Shown in pieces: positions 14,486-22,583 of a stretch of DNA of 35,868 bases. This DNA comes from Lachnospiraceae bacterium UBA2864 (GTDB lineage: Bacteria; Bacillota; Clostridia; Lachnospirales; Lachnospiraceae). Where the stretch lies: positions 22,675 to 58,542 of the forward strand of contig DEFA01000017.1 of assembly GCA_002350525.1 (NCBI GenBank). The letters are read 5' to 3'. A model generated the notes under the pieces. It searched no databases. It was not told the origin of the DNA and saw nothing but the letters and a program-made list of their open reading frames with translations. The translations under genes and the position numbers were made by a program. Each line of letters opens with the position of its first letter. The stretch's first letter is position 1.

Positions 14486-15673
14486 ATGAGCGAGAGAAAT
14501 CTTGATTTTGATACGGTGATAGACCGTAGAAATACAAAGAGTTTAAAATACGATTTTGCGGTAAAAAGAGGAAAACCCGCCGATATTCTGCCGCTTTGGG
14601 TGGCGGATATGGACTTCAGGACATCGTCTTATATTGAGGATGCCCTGAAAAGTGCTGCCGAGCACGGGATATTCGGATATACCGAGACAGACGATACATA
14701 TTTCGAAGCGGTTAAGGGGTGGATGAAGTCTCAGTATGACTGGGATGTTACGAACGAGAGACATGTCATAAAAACTCCGGGAATAGTGTTTGCTCTTGCA
14801 GCAACGGTGAACTGCTATTCCGAGAAGGGAGATCCTGTACTTATCTGCAGTCCTGTATATTACCCTTTTTCGGAGGTTATAACCGATAATGGCAGAAGGA
14901 TTGTCAGCAGCAATCTGGTGGAGACGGAGGATGGAAGCTACAGGATTGATTATGAAGATTTCGAGAAAAAGATTGAAGAGAATGATATAGGTCTTTTCCT
15001 GCTCTGTAACCCTCATAATCCCGGAAGTAAGGGATGGACAAGGGAAGAACTGGAGAAGATAGGGGATATCTGTCTCAGACATAATGTTACGGTCATAAGT
15101 GACGAGATTCATGCGGATTTTGAATGGGAGAGGAAACATACGGTGTTTGCAAGCCTGAGTCCGGAGATATCGGATATAACCGTAACATGCACTTCTCCGA
15201 CCAAGACTTTCAACATAGCGGGTCTCCAGATATCGAACATCATAATAACAGATAACAAGCTGCGATACAGATTCAGAAAGCAGGTTGATGCATTCGGCTT
15301 CAGTCAGGCAAATGCTGCGGGAATCTATGCATGTGAAGCGGCTTATACCCACGGACAGGAGTGGCTTAAGGCACTGAAGGAATATATTTATGACAATATT
15401 AAGTTCACAAAGTCGTATATTGAGAAAAACCTGGAAAATGTAAGGGCTTTTAAGACAGAGGCAACTTACCTTATATGGCTGGACTTCCGAGGAACGGGTC
15501 TGTCCGATGAAGAGATAGACAGAAAGATAATTCATGAGGCAGGGCTTTGGCTTGACAGCGGCAGTATATTCGGCGAGAGCGGAAAGGGCTTCCAGAGGAT
15601 AAATGCGGCCTGCCCGAGAAGTATTTTGCAGGAGGCTTTAGAGCGCCTGGTTAAGGCATTTAAAAGTGCCTGA
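14486..15673 (+). CDS. patB: PatB/MalY-type C-S lyase (cystathionine beta-lyase)
   Basis: A 395-residue fold-type I PLP enzyme of the MalY/PatB subgroup, which cleaves C-S bonds in cystathionine, cysteine and S-substituted cysteines to pyruvate, ammonia and a thiol. The N-terminal signature is DRRNTKSLKYD with LPLWVADMDF. CNPHNPGSKGWTREEL is the conserved Asn/Pro segment, ISDEIHADF binds the pyridine ring, and SPTKTFNIAGLQ holds the Schiff-base Lys240. A C-terminal RINAACPR segment carries the carboxylate-binding Arg. It lies 31 bp after the gamma-family gene with GGGAGAAG before its ATG, so both are under the first promoter and operator. The product thiol (H2S or methanethiol) links it to cysK and perhaps to the nitrogenase-like reductase. 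Confidence 0.9.
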   Translation: MSERNLDFDTVIDRRNTKSLKYDFAVKRGKPADILPLWVADMDFRTSSYIEDALKSAAEHGIFGYTETDDTYFEAVKGWMKSQYDWDVTNERHVIKTPGIVFALAATVNCYSEKGDPVLICSPVYYPFSEVITDNGRRIVSSNLVETEDGSYRIDYEDFEKKIEENDIGLFLLCNPHNPGSKGWTREELEKIGDICLRHNVTVISDEIHADFEWERKHTVFASLSPEISDITVTCTSPTKTFNIAGLQISNIIITDNKLRYRFRKQVDAFGFSQANAAGIYACEAAYTHGQEWLKALKEYIYDNIKFTKSYIEKNLENVRAFKTEATYLIWLDFRGTGLSDEEIDRKIIHEAGLWLDSGSIFGESGKGFQRINAACPRSILQEALERLVKAFKSA

Positions 15674-15704
15674 ACAAAAAATATAAAAAAAATAAAAAAG
15701 GGAC

Positions 15705-15733
15705 TTGACGAAATAATAATTTAAGAGTATTAT
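15705..15733 (+). promoter_or_regulatory. Sigma-A promoter of the nitrogenase-like operon
   Basis: TTGACG at 15705-15710, a 17-bp spacer and TATTAT at 15728-15733. It begins 32 bp after the patB stop, without a clear terminator between. Confidence 0.75.
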
Positions 15734-15743
15734 TCCCATTATC

Positions 15744-15760
15744 CCTACTAAACAGATAGG
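15744..15760. promoter_or_regulatory. Rrf2/CymR-type operator site 2
   Basis: CCTACTAAACAGATAGG: the left half matches site 1 exactly, the right half keeps TAGG with two mismatches. It starts 10 bp after the -10 box, over or just past the transcription start. Confidence 0.7.
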
Positions 15761-15786
15761 AAAAACAGGAAAAATGAAAGGAGGAG

Positions 15787-16668
15787 ATGAGGTTGGGTTT
15801 TAATTCATTTGAAAAATTACAGCAATCCCACCCTTGCTTTGGGGGACATATCAATAACTCGGGAAGAATTCATCTTCCGGTAAGCCCCGGATGTAATATC
15901 GCTTGTACATTCTGTGACAGACAGATCAACGAAACAGAAAACAGACCGGGAGTTACATCAACAGTTTTAAAGCCTTCGGACATAGTCGAAGTTATAGATA
16001 AGGCGCTTAAGATATGTCCCGATATTAAGGTTGCGGGAATTGCCGGGCCGGGAGATACACTTGCATCCGACAGAGCTATAGAAACTTTCAAAATCGTTAA
16101 AGAGCATTTTCCGGAGATGATTAAATGTATGAGCACCAACGGGCTGCTCCTTTATGAAAAGGCAGATGAGCTGATAGAGCTGGGGATTGATTCGCTGACA
16201 GTTACGGTTAATGCGGTCGATCCGGAGATAGAAGCGAAGCTGAATAAGTTTATCATCTATCACGGAGAAAGACTAGAAGGCGTAGAAGCAGCGAAGATAC
16301 TGATAGAGAATCAGCTGAAAGGGATTAAGAAGGTTGCCGACAGCGGAATGACAGTAAAGATCAATACCGTACTGGTTCCCGAGATAAACGGTGATCATAT
16401 TGAAGAAATAGCAAGAACGGTCGCGGAATGCGGGGCATGGCTTTATAACATTATTCCGCTTATACCGCAGGCAGAGTTGAAAGATATGAGAGCTCCTACC
16501 TGTGCGGAGATAGATGATGCCAGAACAAAGGCGGGGAGATATATAGATATATTCAGACATTGCCAGCACTGCAGAGCTGATGCGGTGGGAGTTCCGGGAA
16601 AGAGCGAGTTCGGCGATCAGATATATTTCAGAAGGGTGAATATAAAAGAAACATTTTCACACGGATGA
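15787..16668 (+). CDS. NifB-like radical SAM cofactor synthase (core domain only)
   Basis: NifB fuses two [4Fe-4S] clusters and inserts carbide to make the 8Fe-9S-C precursor of nitrogenase cofactors. This 293-residue protein has the NifB hallmarks: HPC at residues 15-17, CX3CX2C at 36-43 (CNIACTFC), GIAGPGD, STNG, TVTVNAVDPEI, and the terminal HCQHCRADAVG with Cys259 and Cys262. The C-terminal NifX-like domain of proteobacterial NifB is absent and is supplied by a separate gene at 20463. The ATG at 15787 is only 2 bases from GGAGG (15780-15784), so TTG at 15793 with 8-base spacing may be the true start. It is first in the reductase operon. It is also the position of MarB in methylthio-alkane reductase loci. 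It is unlikely to be an activase or a general radical SAM enzyme, given the C-terminal motif. Confidence 0.92.
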   Translation: MRLGFNSFEKLQQSHPCFGGHINNSGRIHLPVSPGCNIACTFCDRQINETENRPGVTSTVLKPSDIVEVIDKALKICPDIKVAGIAGPGDTLASDRAIETFKIVKEHFPEMIKCMSTNGLLLYEKADELIELGIDSLTVTVNAVDPEIEAKLNKFIIYHGERLEGVEAAKILIENQLKGIKKVADSGMTVKINTVLVPEINGDHIEEIARTVAECGAWLYNIIPLIPQAELKDMRAPTCAEIDDARTKAGRYIDIFRHCQHCRADAVGVPGKSEFGDQIYFRRVNIKETFSHG

Positions 16669-16737
16669 TCAATACGGATTTTAACAGACGATAAAAAAAT
16701 TATAAGATAATTGAAATAGAAAAGAGGATACAAAAAA

Positions 16738-17577
16738 ATGAGACAGATTGCTATTTACGGTAAAGGTGGAATCGGAAAGTCCACAACAACACAGAACCTT
16801 ACAGCAGGCCTTGTAGAGGCAGGTAAGAAGGTTATGGTCGTAGGATGTGATCCTAAGGCTGATTCAACAAGACTTCTTCTCGGAGGTCTTGCACAGAAGA
16901 CAGTTCTCGATACCTTGAGAGATGAGGGTGAAGATGTTAAGCTCGATCAGATAATGAGAGAGGGTTTCATGGGAACAAAGTGTGTTGAGAGTGGCGGACC
17001 TGAACCGGGTGTCGGATGTGCAGGTAGAGGAATCATTACATCAATCGGACTTCTTGAAAACCTCGGCGCATATACAGACGATCTCGACTTTGTATTCTAC
17101 GACGTACTCGGAGACGTTGTCTGCGGTGGTTTCGCAATGCCTATCAGAGAAGGTAAGGCTCAGGAAATCTACATCGTAGCCAGCGGTGAGATGATGGCTC
17201 TTTACGCAGCAAACAATATCTCAAAGGGTATCAAGAAGTACGCTCGAAGCGGTGGAGTAAGAATCGGCGGTATCATCTGCAACAGCCGTAATGTTGACAG
17301 AGAACTTGATCTTCTCCGTGCATTTTCAAAGGAACTCGGAACAAAGCTTCTGTACTTCGTACCGAGAGACAACCTCGTTCAGCATGCTGAGATAAACAGA
17401 AAGACAGTTATCGAGTATAAGCCGGATTCAAATCAGGCACAGGAATACAGAAATCTTGCAGAAGCTCTTATCAACAATGATGACTTTACAATTCCTACAC
17501 CGATGACACAGGACAGACTTGAGGAGATACTCCTTGAGTTCGGTCTCATGGACACAGCAGATGACTACAAGATTTAA
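16738..17577 (+). CDS. NifH-like nitrogenase-type iron protein (reductase component)
   Basis: A 279-residue ATP-dependent electron donor, a homodimer bridged by one [4Fe-4S] cluster. The P-loop is GKGGIGKS (8-15), the switch I region has CDPKADSTRLLL, and the cluster ligands are Cys94 (GVGCAGRG) and Cys129 (DVVCGGFAMP). Arg97, the ADP-ribosylation site of true NifH, is present. It is closer in motif detail to NifH, VnfH and MarH than to BchL, BchX or CfbC. It would pass electrons to the NifDK-like complex encoded next. It lies 69 bp after the NifB-like gene, with AGAGGATA as ribosome binding site. No terminator or obvious new promoter was found in that gap, so it is probably cotranscribed. 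Confidence 0.93.
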   Translation: MRQIAIYGKGGIGKSTTTQNLTAGLVEAGKKVMVVGCDPKADSTRLLLGGLAQKTVLDTLRDEGEDVKLDQIMREGFMGTKCVESGGPEPGVGCAGRGIITSIGLLENLGAYTDDLDFVFYDVLGDVVCGGFAMPIREGKAQEIYIVASGEMMALYAANNISKGIKKYARSGGVRIGGIICNSRNVDRELDLLRAFSKELGTKLLYFVPRDNLVQHAEINRKTVIEYKPDSNQAQEYRNLAEALINNDDFTIPTPMTQDRLEEILLEFGLMDTADDYKI

Positions 17578-17598
17578 TGTATATCCGGGAGGACGGTA

Positions 17599-19068
17599 AT
17601 GAGCGATAGATTAGCACAGTCAGAGGTTACCATCAGAGAGAACCGACTGAAATCAATCATCTATTATTCGGGAAAAGCGAGCGAACTTGCAAAGGCACAC
17701 GGAACAGAGAACTTTGCTTGTAAAGAGAGAAGCTACAGTCAGTGCAGCGACTGCGCACAGATGACGGCAGCGACCATTACATATTTTGTAAGAGATGCGG
17801 CAGTAGTTGTGCATTCACCTATGGGATGCTTTGCCAACACACCGCTTAATGATACACAGTTCAGAAACTCTGCTATAGAGCGTGGCGAAGAGCCGGATAA
17901 AGTAAGAGTTATATGCAGTAACATTTCCGAGAAGGATACGGTATACGGTGGAGTAAGTAAGCTGAGAGAAGCTATCAACGAAGCAAAGAGAAGATTTAAT
18001 CCTTCAGCTATATTCGTACATTCTTCATGTGCGGCAGGTATCGTCGGAGATGATATAGAAGGTGTTGCAATCGATATGCAGGAAGAACTCGGAATTCCTA
18101 TTATCCCAATCTTCTGCGAAGGCTTCAAGTCAAAGATATGGTCATCGGGATTCGATGCAGCATATCACGGAATACTGAAGAAGCTTGTTGAGAAGCAGCC
18201 TGAGAAGAACAAGAAGCTGGTAAATGTATTCAACTTCCTCGGAAGTGATACCTTCACACCGCTTCTCGGTAAGCTGGGTCTTAAGCCTAACTACCTTGTT
18301 CCTCTTGCTGATGTCGAAAAGATTAAGAGAATGCCGGAAGCGGCATGTTCAACTCATATATGTGAAACTCTTGGTACTTATGTATCAAGCGTACTTGAAA
18401 CCGATTTCGATGTACCTAAGGTTAAGTCACCGGCTCCGTTCGGTATCAGCTGGACAGACAACTGGCTCAGAGAAGTAGCCAAGTACACGGGAACCGAAGA
18501 TAAGGTAGAAGAGGTCATCGAATCAGAGCATAAGAGAATTGCTCCTGAACTCGAGAAGCTGAGAAAGCAGCTTGCAGGCAAGAAGATATATGTATTTGCC
18601 GGAGATGCTTATGCACATAACGTCGGAAGCGTTGTTGCGGATCTCGGAATGGAAATAGTCGGAATGACTACTCTGCATCATGATATGCATGCGGATGCGG
18701 AAGGAACAGAGGATACTCTCGGAGCACTTGTTGAGAAGACGGGAGAGATAGAAAACTTTTCCGTATGTAACAAGCAGCCGTATCAGGTCCTTAAGATACT
18801 TGAGAAGCTTAAGCCGGATGTTATGATCGTAAGACACATGAACATGACTATCCTCGGAGGAAAGCTTGGAATTCCGAGTCTTCTTGAAGGAGAGACAAAC
18901 ATAAGCGCCGGATATGACGGCATAATTACAACAGGTAAAAGACTTCTGGCTCTTATCGAAACAAAGGGAATACTTAATACTCTTGCGGAGTATAACGAGT
19001 TCCCGTACTCCAAGTGGTGGAGAGAGCAGGAAGATCCATTCTACTTTGAGAAAGGAGCAACAGAATGA
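17599..19068 (+). CDS. NifD-like nitrogenase component 1 alpha subunit (non-canonical active site)
   Basis: A 489-residue NifD/VnfD/MarD-type alpha subunit. Three P-cluster cysteines are visible: Cys49 or Cys52 (SQCSDC), Cys77 (HSPMGC) and Cys144 (SSCAAGIVGDD). CEGFK at 173-177 aligns with the NifD CEGF segment, but the NifD positions Gln191 and His195 become Trp181 and Phe185. The position of Arg96 is Asp85. A candidate cofactor-ligand Cys is Cys255 (ICETLGTY), or Cys250. The homocitrate-side ligand His442 is missing: the GIP motif at 424-426 is followed by SLLEGETN, giving Gly431 or Glu432 there. The fold is nitrogenase-like but N2 reduction is unlikely. GGAGGA precedes the ATG, and the stop overlaps the nifK-like start by 4 bases (ATGA), so synthesis is coupled. 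A NifE-type scaffold is the alternative, but no second DK pair exists here. Confidence 0.9.
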   Translation: MSDRLAQSEVTIRENRLKSIIYYSGKASELAKAHGTENFACKERSYSQCSDCAQMTAATITYFVRDAAVVVHSPMGCFANTPLNDTQFRNSAIERGEEPDKVRVICSNISEKDTVYGGVSKLREAINEAKRRFNPSAIFVHSSCAAGIVGDDIEGVAIDMQEELGIPIIPIFCEGFKSKIWSSGFDAAYHGILKKLVEKQPEKNKKLVNVFNFLGSDTFTPLLGKLGLKPNYLVPLADVEKIKRMPEAACSTHICETLGTYVSSVLETDFDVPKVKSPAPFGISWTDNWLREVAKYTGTEDKVEEVIESEHKRIAPELEKLRKQLAGKKIYVFAGDAYAHNVGSVVADLGMEIVGMTTLHHDMHADAEGTEDTLGALVEKTGEIENFSVCNKQPYQVLKILEKLKPDVMIVRHMNMTILGGKLGIPSLLEGETNISAGYDGIITTGKRLLALIETKGILNTLAEYNEFPYSKWWREQEDPFYFEKGATE

Positions 19069-20432
19069 GTCATTTAATAGAACAGGCAAAATTCTCCTGT
19101 GCATTGGGCGGCTTGCAGACTGTGCTTGCTATAAGTAAAGGTATCCCTATCGTACATGCAGGTCCGGGATGTGCATCAAGACAGTTCTCATATCTCGGAA
19201 ACGGTGCGGGTTATCAGGGTGAAGGCTATGCAGGAGGCGGACAGATATCCTGTACAAACTCAACCCAGTCGGAGGTTATCTTCGGTGGTGAGAGAAAACT
19301 CAGAGCAACCGTAGAAGGAACCCTTAAGGTTATGGACGGTGACCTCTATGTGATACTTGCCGGATGTTCAGCCGGAATCATCGGTGATGATGTAAAGCAG
19401 GTAGCATGTGAGTTTGCTGATGAAGGGTATCCTATAGTCGGCGTTGATACAGCCGGTTTCAGAGGCAATAACTATGCGGGACATGAGCTGGTTGTAAATG
19501 CGATCATCGATCAGTACATTTCCTGTGAAGTTCCTAAGGCGAATGTAGAAAAGGAACTTGTAAATGTATTCTCGGTAGTTCCTTTCCAGGATCCTTACTG
19601 GAGAGGTGATCTCGAAGAGATAAAGAGACTTCTTGAAGGTATCGGCCTCAAGGCCAATATCCTTTACGGATCTTCAAGCAACGGCTTCAAGGAGTGGATG
19701 AATATTCCGAATGCGGAGTTCAACCTTGTGCTTTCACCTTGGGTAGGACTTTCAACCGCAAAGAAGCTGGAGAAGATATATAAAACTCCTTACTTACATA
19801 TACCGGTACTTCCGGTGGGACTTAAGGAGACAGGCAGATTCCTGAGACAGGTCGGTGAATTTGCGGGCCTGGATAAGGAAAATGTTGAAAGTTTCATCGC
19901 AAAAGAGGAGAAGAGATACAAGGATTATTTTGTATCTTTCGGAGATCTGGTATCAGACTTCGGATGTTACCTCCCATATCATCTTTACACTGTAGCAGAC
20001 AGTGCATACGGAATCGGAGCAAGCAAGTTCCTTATTGAGGAGCTGGGCTTCACACCGAAGGGCTTCTATGAGATAGATAATCCGGATTCAAAGAATAAGG
20101 AAGCCGTAGAGTCCTTACTTAAAGAGATTGATGAAAGGTATGACGGAAATATCGTCTTCGAGGGAGATAACAAGGTAATCCAGAATGATATCGAGGCAAA
20201 GCTTACAGAGAGCGGAGTTCGTTCCGTAGTTCTGGGAAGCAGCTGGGATAAGGAACTGGTTACATCCAAGAATGAAAGCATACTTGTGAGATTGTCACTT
20301 CCTGTTACGGACAGAGTTATTCTGAATAAGAGTTATGTGGGATATAACGGCGGACTCACACTTATTGAAGACATATACAGCGGACTCTTCGCAGACGGCA
20401 TGATAACAAATACAACACACGCAGATCACTAG
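19065..20432 (+). CDS. NifK-like nitrogenase component 1 beta subunit
   Basis: A 455-residue beta subunit partner, shorter than NifK (about 520) because it lacks the long N-terminal extension; VnfK, NifN and MarK are similarly short. The three P-cluster cysteines are Cys12 (FSCALGG), Cys36 (HAGPGC) and Cys101 (LAGCSAGIIGDD), so with the alpha subunit the P-cluster site is complete. GVDTAGFRGNNYAGH follows the third Cys as in NifK/NifN. The ATG is within the alpha-subunit stop (ATGA overlap). Retention of all six P-cluster cysteines argues for an active electron-transfer reductase rather than a NifN scaffold, and against CfbD, which is a homodimer. The N-terminal SHLIEQAKFSCALGG resembles Anf/Vnf/Mar-type beta subunits. 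Confidence 0.9.
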   Translation: MSHLIEQAKFSCALGGLQTVLAISKGIPIVHAGPGCASRQFSYLGNGAGYQGEGYAGGGQISCTNSTQSEVIFGGERKLRATVEGTLKVMDGDLYVILAGCSAGIIGDDVKQVACEFADEGYPIVGVDTAGFRGNNYAGHELVVNAIIDQYISCEVPKANVEKELVNVFSVVPFQDPYWRGDLEEIKRLLEGIGLKANILYGSSSNGFKEWMNIPNAEFNLVLSPWVGLSTAKKLEKIYKTPYLHIPVLPVGLKETGRFLRQVGEFAGLDKENVESFIAKEEKRYKDYFVSFGDLVSDFGCYLPYHLYTVADSAYGIGASKFLIEELGFTPKGFYEIDNPDSKNKEAVESLLKEIDERYDGNIVFEGDNKVIQNDIEAKLTESGVRSVVLGSSWDKELVTSKNESILVRLSLPVTDRVILNKSYVGYNGGLTLIEDIYSGLFADGMITNTTHADH

Positions 20433-20462
20433 GAGAGGTCGCACGTCAGATAGGTAATTGAT

Positions 20463-20846
20463 ATGAAAGACTTTAAGATAGCCGCTGCATCCAAAGACGG
20501 AGAAAGAGTAGATACGCACTTTGGATTTGCAGACGTATACAGAATTATAAAAGTCAATATGGAAGATAAGACCTGGACTATTGAAAGAGTCCAGGAACTT
20601 AACTTCCCGGGCGTAGAAACAACGGGAGATACACGATGTTGGGGACGTGATGAAGGAAGAGTAACATTTACGGCAGAAGCATTAAAGGATTGTAAATATC
20701 TGCTGGTAAGTAAAATCGGACCGCATCCTCAGCGTGTTCTTGCAAGATATAACTTCGAATGCCTCGAAACAAATATGGAACTCGGCGAGGCAGTAGAGAA
20801 GATAATAGAATTTGAACAAAGACTGGATGATGGTCCTCAGAATTAG
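20463..20846 (+). CDS. NifX/NafY-type dinitrogenase cofactor-binding protein
   Basis: A 127-residue protein of the Nitro_FeMo-Co family (Pfam PF02579), which includes NifX, NafY and the C-terminal domain of long NifB. The signature is at the N-terminus, FKIAAASKDGERVDTHFG, with the HFG motif and the following FADVYRI strand. LVSKIGPHPQRVLARYNFE is the second conserved block. Such proteins bind NifB-co or FeMo-co in transit. It follows the NifK-like gene by 30 bp and precedes the ABC solute-binding protein by 19 bp on the same strand. With the core-only NifB it reconstitutes the NifB plus NifX pair, implying that a NifB-derived cluster is delivered to the DK complex. Cysteines at residues 60 and 78 or so are not family-typical. 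Confidence 0.88.
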   Translation: MKDFKIAAASKDGERVDTHFGFADVYRIIKVNMEDKTWTIERVQELNFPGVETTGDTRCWGRDEGRVTFTAEALKDCKYLLVSKIGPHPQRVLARYNFECLETNMELGEAVEKIIEFEQRLDDGPQN

Positions 20847-20865
20847 TTTTTGGAGGATATATAAA

Positions 20866-21816
20866 ATGAAACTTAAGAATCTTATTAGAAAAACAGCAGC
20901 CCTTTCACTTGCACTTACATTTTCACTTGCGGGAACAGGCTGCGGAAGTAAGGGCACAACAGCAGAGCCTGCAACATCAGCTGAGGCTGAACCAACAGAA
21001 GCAGCTACAGAAGCAGTAACAGAAGGCGAAGCTACAGAAGGTAAAGCAACAGAGGCAGCAGGTGATGTAACAACTGTTAAGGTTGCTTGGCAGACCAACG
21101 CTTTCCCTCTTGCATATGAGGATGAGAACGGAAATCTTACAGGATATGAGATTGAGGTTATGAAGCTTGTCGATGAGGCTCTTCCTGAGTATGAGTTCGA
21201 GTTTGAACTTGCAGGTACACAGGATGCAGAGTACGCAGGTCTCAGTGCTGGAAAGTATGATGTAGTTCTTTCAAATGCTTTCTATACAAAGGACAGAGAT
21301 GAGGCTTATGCTCTTCCAAAGAATCCTATCGGAGCATCACTTGTAGGTATCTTCGTTAAGAAGGGTACAGAAGGTATCACGGATTTTGCAAGCGCTGCAA
21401 CAGCAGGTGCAAAGCTTACTCCGATCCTTGCAGGTGACGGACTGTACTATGTTGTATATAAGTATAATGAAGAGAATCCTGATAATCAGATCAATCTTGA
21501 AGCTACAGATAGTGCGGATGCCTTCATGAACTCACTCGGATGGGTAGCAGAAGGAAGATATGATTTCGCGGTATGGCCAAAGAACTACTATGAGCAGTTA
21601 GTAACAGCTGAGTCAGGTGAGCTTCATGATTATGATGCACAGCTTGATTTCTATGATTGCCGTTCCGTATATACATATTCTGTAGTAAGAAAAGATGAGC
21701 CGGAACTTGCAGATGCTATAAGCGGTGTTCTCGGAACTCTTCGTGAAGACGGAACTCTCAGCAAGCTTTCAACAGAGTTCTACGGATACGATGCATTTCA
21801 GTATGACTCAGAGTAG
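20866..21816 (+). CDS. ABC transporter solute-binding lipoprotein, amino-acid (family 3) type
   Basis: A 316-residue extracytoplasmic substrate-binding protein anchored by lipid. The start ATG 20866 has GGAGGA 8 bases upstream; the in-frame extension from 20812 overlaps the nifX-like gene. The signal sequence is residues 1-25 (KNLIRKTAALSLALTFSLAG) with a loose lipobox ending at Cys26. A Thr/Glu/Ala-rich linker spans about residues 30-66. The binding domain starts near VKVAWQTNAFPLAYEDENG with GYEIEVMKLV, and AGLSAGKYDVVLSNAFYTKDR is typical of the family-3 hinge strand. Homologs bind polar amino acids, cystine, or S-substituted amino acids. Its place after a nitrogenase-like reductase suggests a sulfur-containing solute; that is inference. 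Confidence 0.9.
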   Translation: MKLKNLIRKTAALSLALTFSLAGTGCGSKGTTAEPATSAEAEPTEAATEAVTEGEATEGKATEAAGDVTTVKVAWQTNAFPLAYEDENGNLTGYEIEVMKLVDEALPEYEFEFELAGTQDAEYAGLSAGKYDVVLSNAFYTKDRDEAYALPKNPIGASLVGIFVKKGTEGITDFASAATAGAKLTPILAGDGLYYVVYKYNEENPDNQINLEATDSADAFMNSLGWVAEGRYDFAVWPKNYYEQLVTAESGELHDYDAQLDFYDCRSVYTYSVVRKDEPELADAISGVLGTLREDGTLSKLSTEFYGYDAFQYDSE

Positions 21817-21875
21817 TAGTTCTCGCATTCTGAGGAATGTCGAAAGCTGAAAATAAATGGTAATGGAGTGACAAT

Positions 21876-22583
21876 ATGAGACCTTTTAAGTGGGACATTT
21901 TTATAGATTTTATAATCAAGGTTCTGCCGTACTTATCGGTAACGTTGATATATGTTGTCGGCTCTATATTCTTTGGTTTTTTGCTCGGTCTCGGCATAGC
22001 TATGCTGAGACTGTCAAAGAAGAAGGTGCTTCGCGGAATCGGAAGTGCGTATGTGACCATACTCAGGTCGGTTCCGTCAATAGTTCTTCTTTTCATAATC
22101 TATTACGGACTGCCGCTTCTGATGAAGACGAAGTTTTCCGTTGATATGAGTGAGGTAAGTACACTGGTTTACGTGATAGTAACCTTCTCACTTCTGCTGG
22201 GTTCGTCAATGTCTGAGATAATAAGAACGGCATATCTGTCCGTTCCTAAGGGACAGTATGAGGCAGCGGTCATGGTGGGACTTACACCGTTTACGGCAAT
22301 AAGAAGGATTATCTTCCCTCAGGGATTTATAGTTGCGCTTCCGAACTTGGGCAACATATTCATTTTTATGCTGAAGGAGGGAGCACTTGCCTATACCATA
22401 GGACTTCATGATGTTCTGGGACGAGGACTTTATCTCAGCGGTCTTAAAGCCAATATATATAATTTTGAACTTTATCTTGCATTAACCCTGATATATTGGC
22501 CGCTTACCTTTGTTCTTGAAAAGATATTCAAAGCCTGGGAGAAAGCACTCAGAAATAAAAAACTTAAGAGGAGGGAGAGCTGA
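21876..22583 (+). CDS. Amino-acid ABC transporter permease 1 (HisMQ family)
   Basis: A 235-residue inner membrane permease with about five hydrophobic segments. The coupling-loop region is EIIRTAYLSVPKGQYEAAVMVGLTPFTAIRRIIFPQ, broken across residues 110-150, and contains the EAA-like motif EAAVMVGLTP that docks to the ATPase. Its stop shares bases with the next start (TGATG), so the two permeases are coupled and probably form a heterodimer. Related systems are TcyLM-type cystine permeases and general polar amino-acid permeases. Confidence 0.92.
   Translation: MRPFKWDIFIDFIIKVLPYLSVTLIYVVGSIFFGFLLGLGIAMLRLSKKKVLRGIGSAYVTILRSVPSIVLLFIIYYGLPLLMKTKFSVDMSEVSTLVYVIVTFSLLLGSSMSEIIRTAYLSVPKGQYEAAVMVGLTPFTAIRRIIFPQGFIVALPNLGNIFIFMLKEGALAYTIGLHDVLGRGLYLSGLKANIYNFELYLALTLIYWPLTFVLEKIFKAWEKALRNKKLKRRES

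Noticed and set aside
14543..15535. A 330-codon frame on the minus strand inside patB
   Set aside because: It is a shadow of a well-supported PLP enzyme, with no domain, promoter or ribosome binding site.
16669..16737. Separate promoter for the NifH-like gene
   Set aside because: The gap is AT-rich but has no -35/-10 pair with good spacing, no terminator before it and no copy of the operator; cotranscription is simpler.
16738..20432. CfbCD (F430 synthesis) or Bch/Chl protochlorophyllide-type reductase
   Set aside because: CfbD is a homodimer and has no P-cluster. BchNB and BchYZ systems lack NifB and NifX. Here six P-cluster cysteines, a NifB and a NifX are present.
15787..20846. A canonical molybdenum nitrogenase nif operon for N2 fixation
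   Set aside because: NifE, NifN and NifV are absent, the beta subunit is short, and the NifD positions for Gln191, His195, Arg96 and His442 are not conserved. The regulation and neighbours are sulfur-related.
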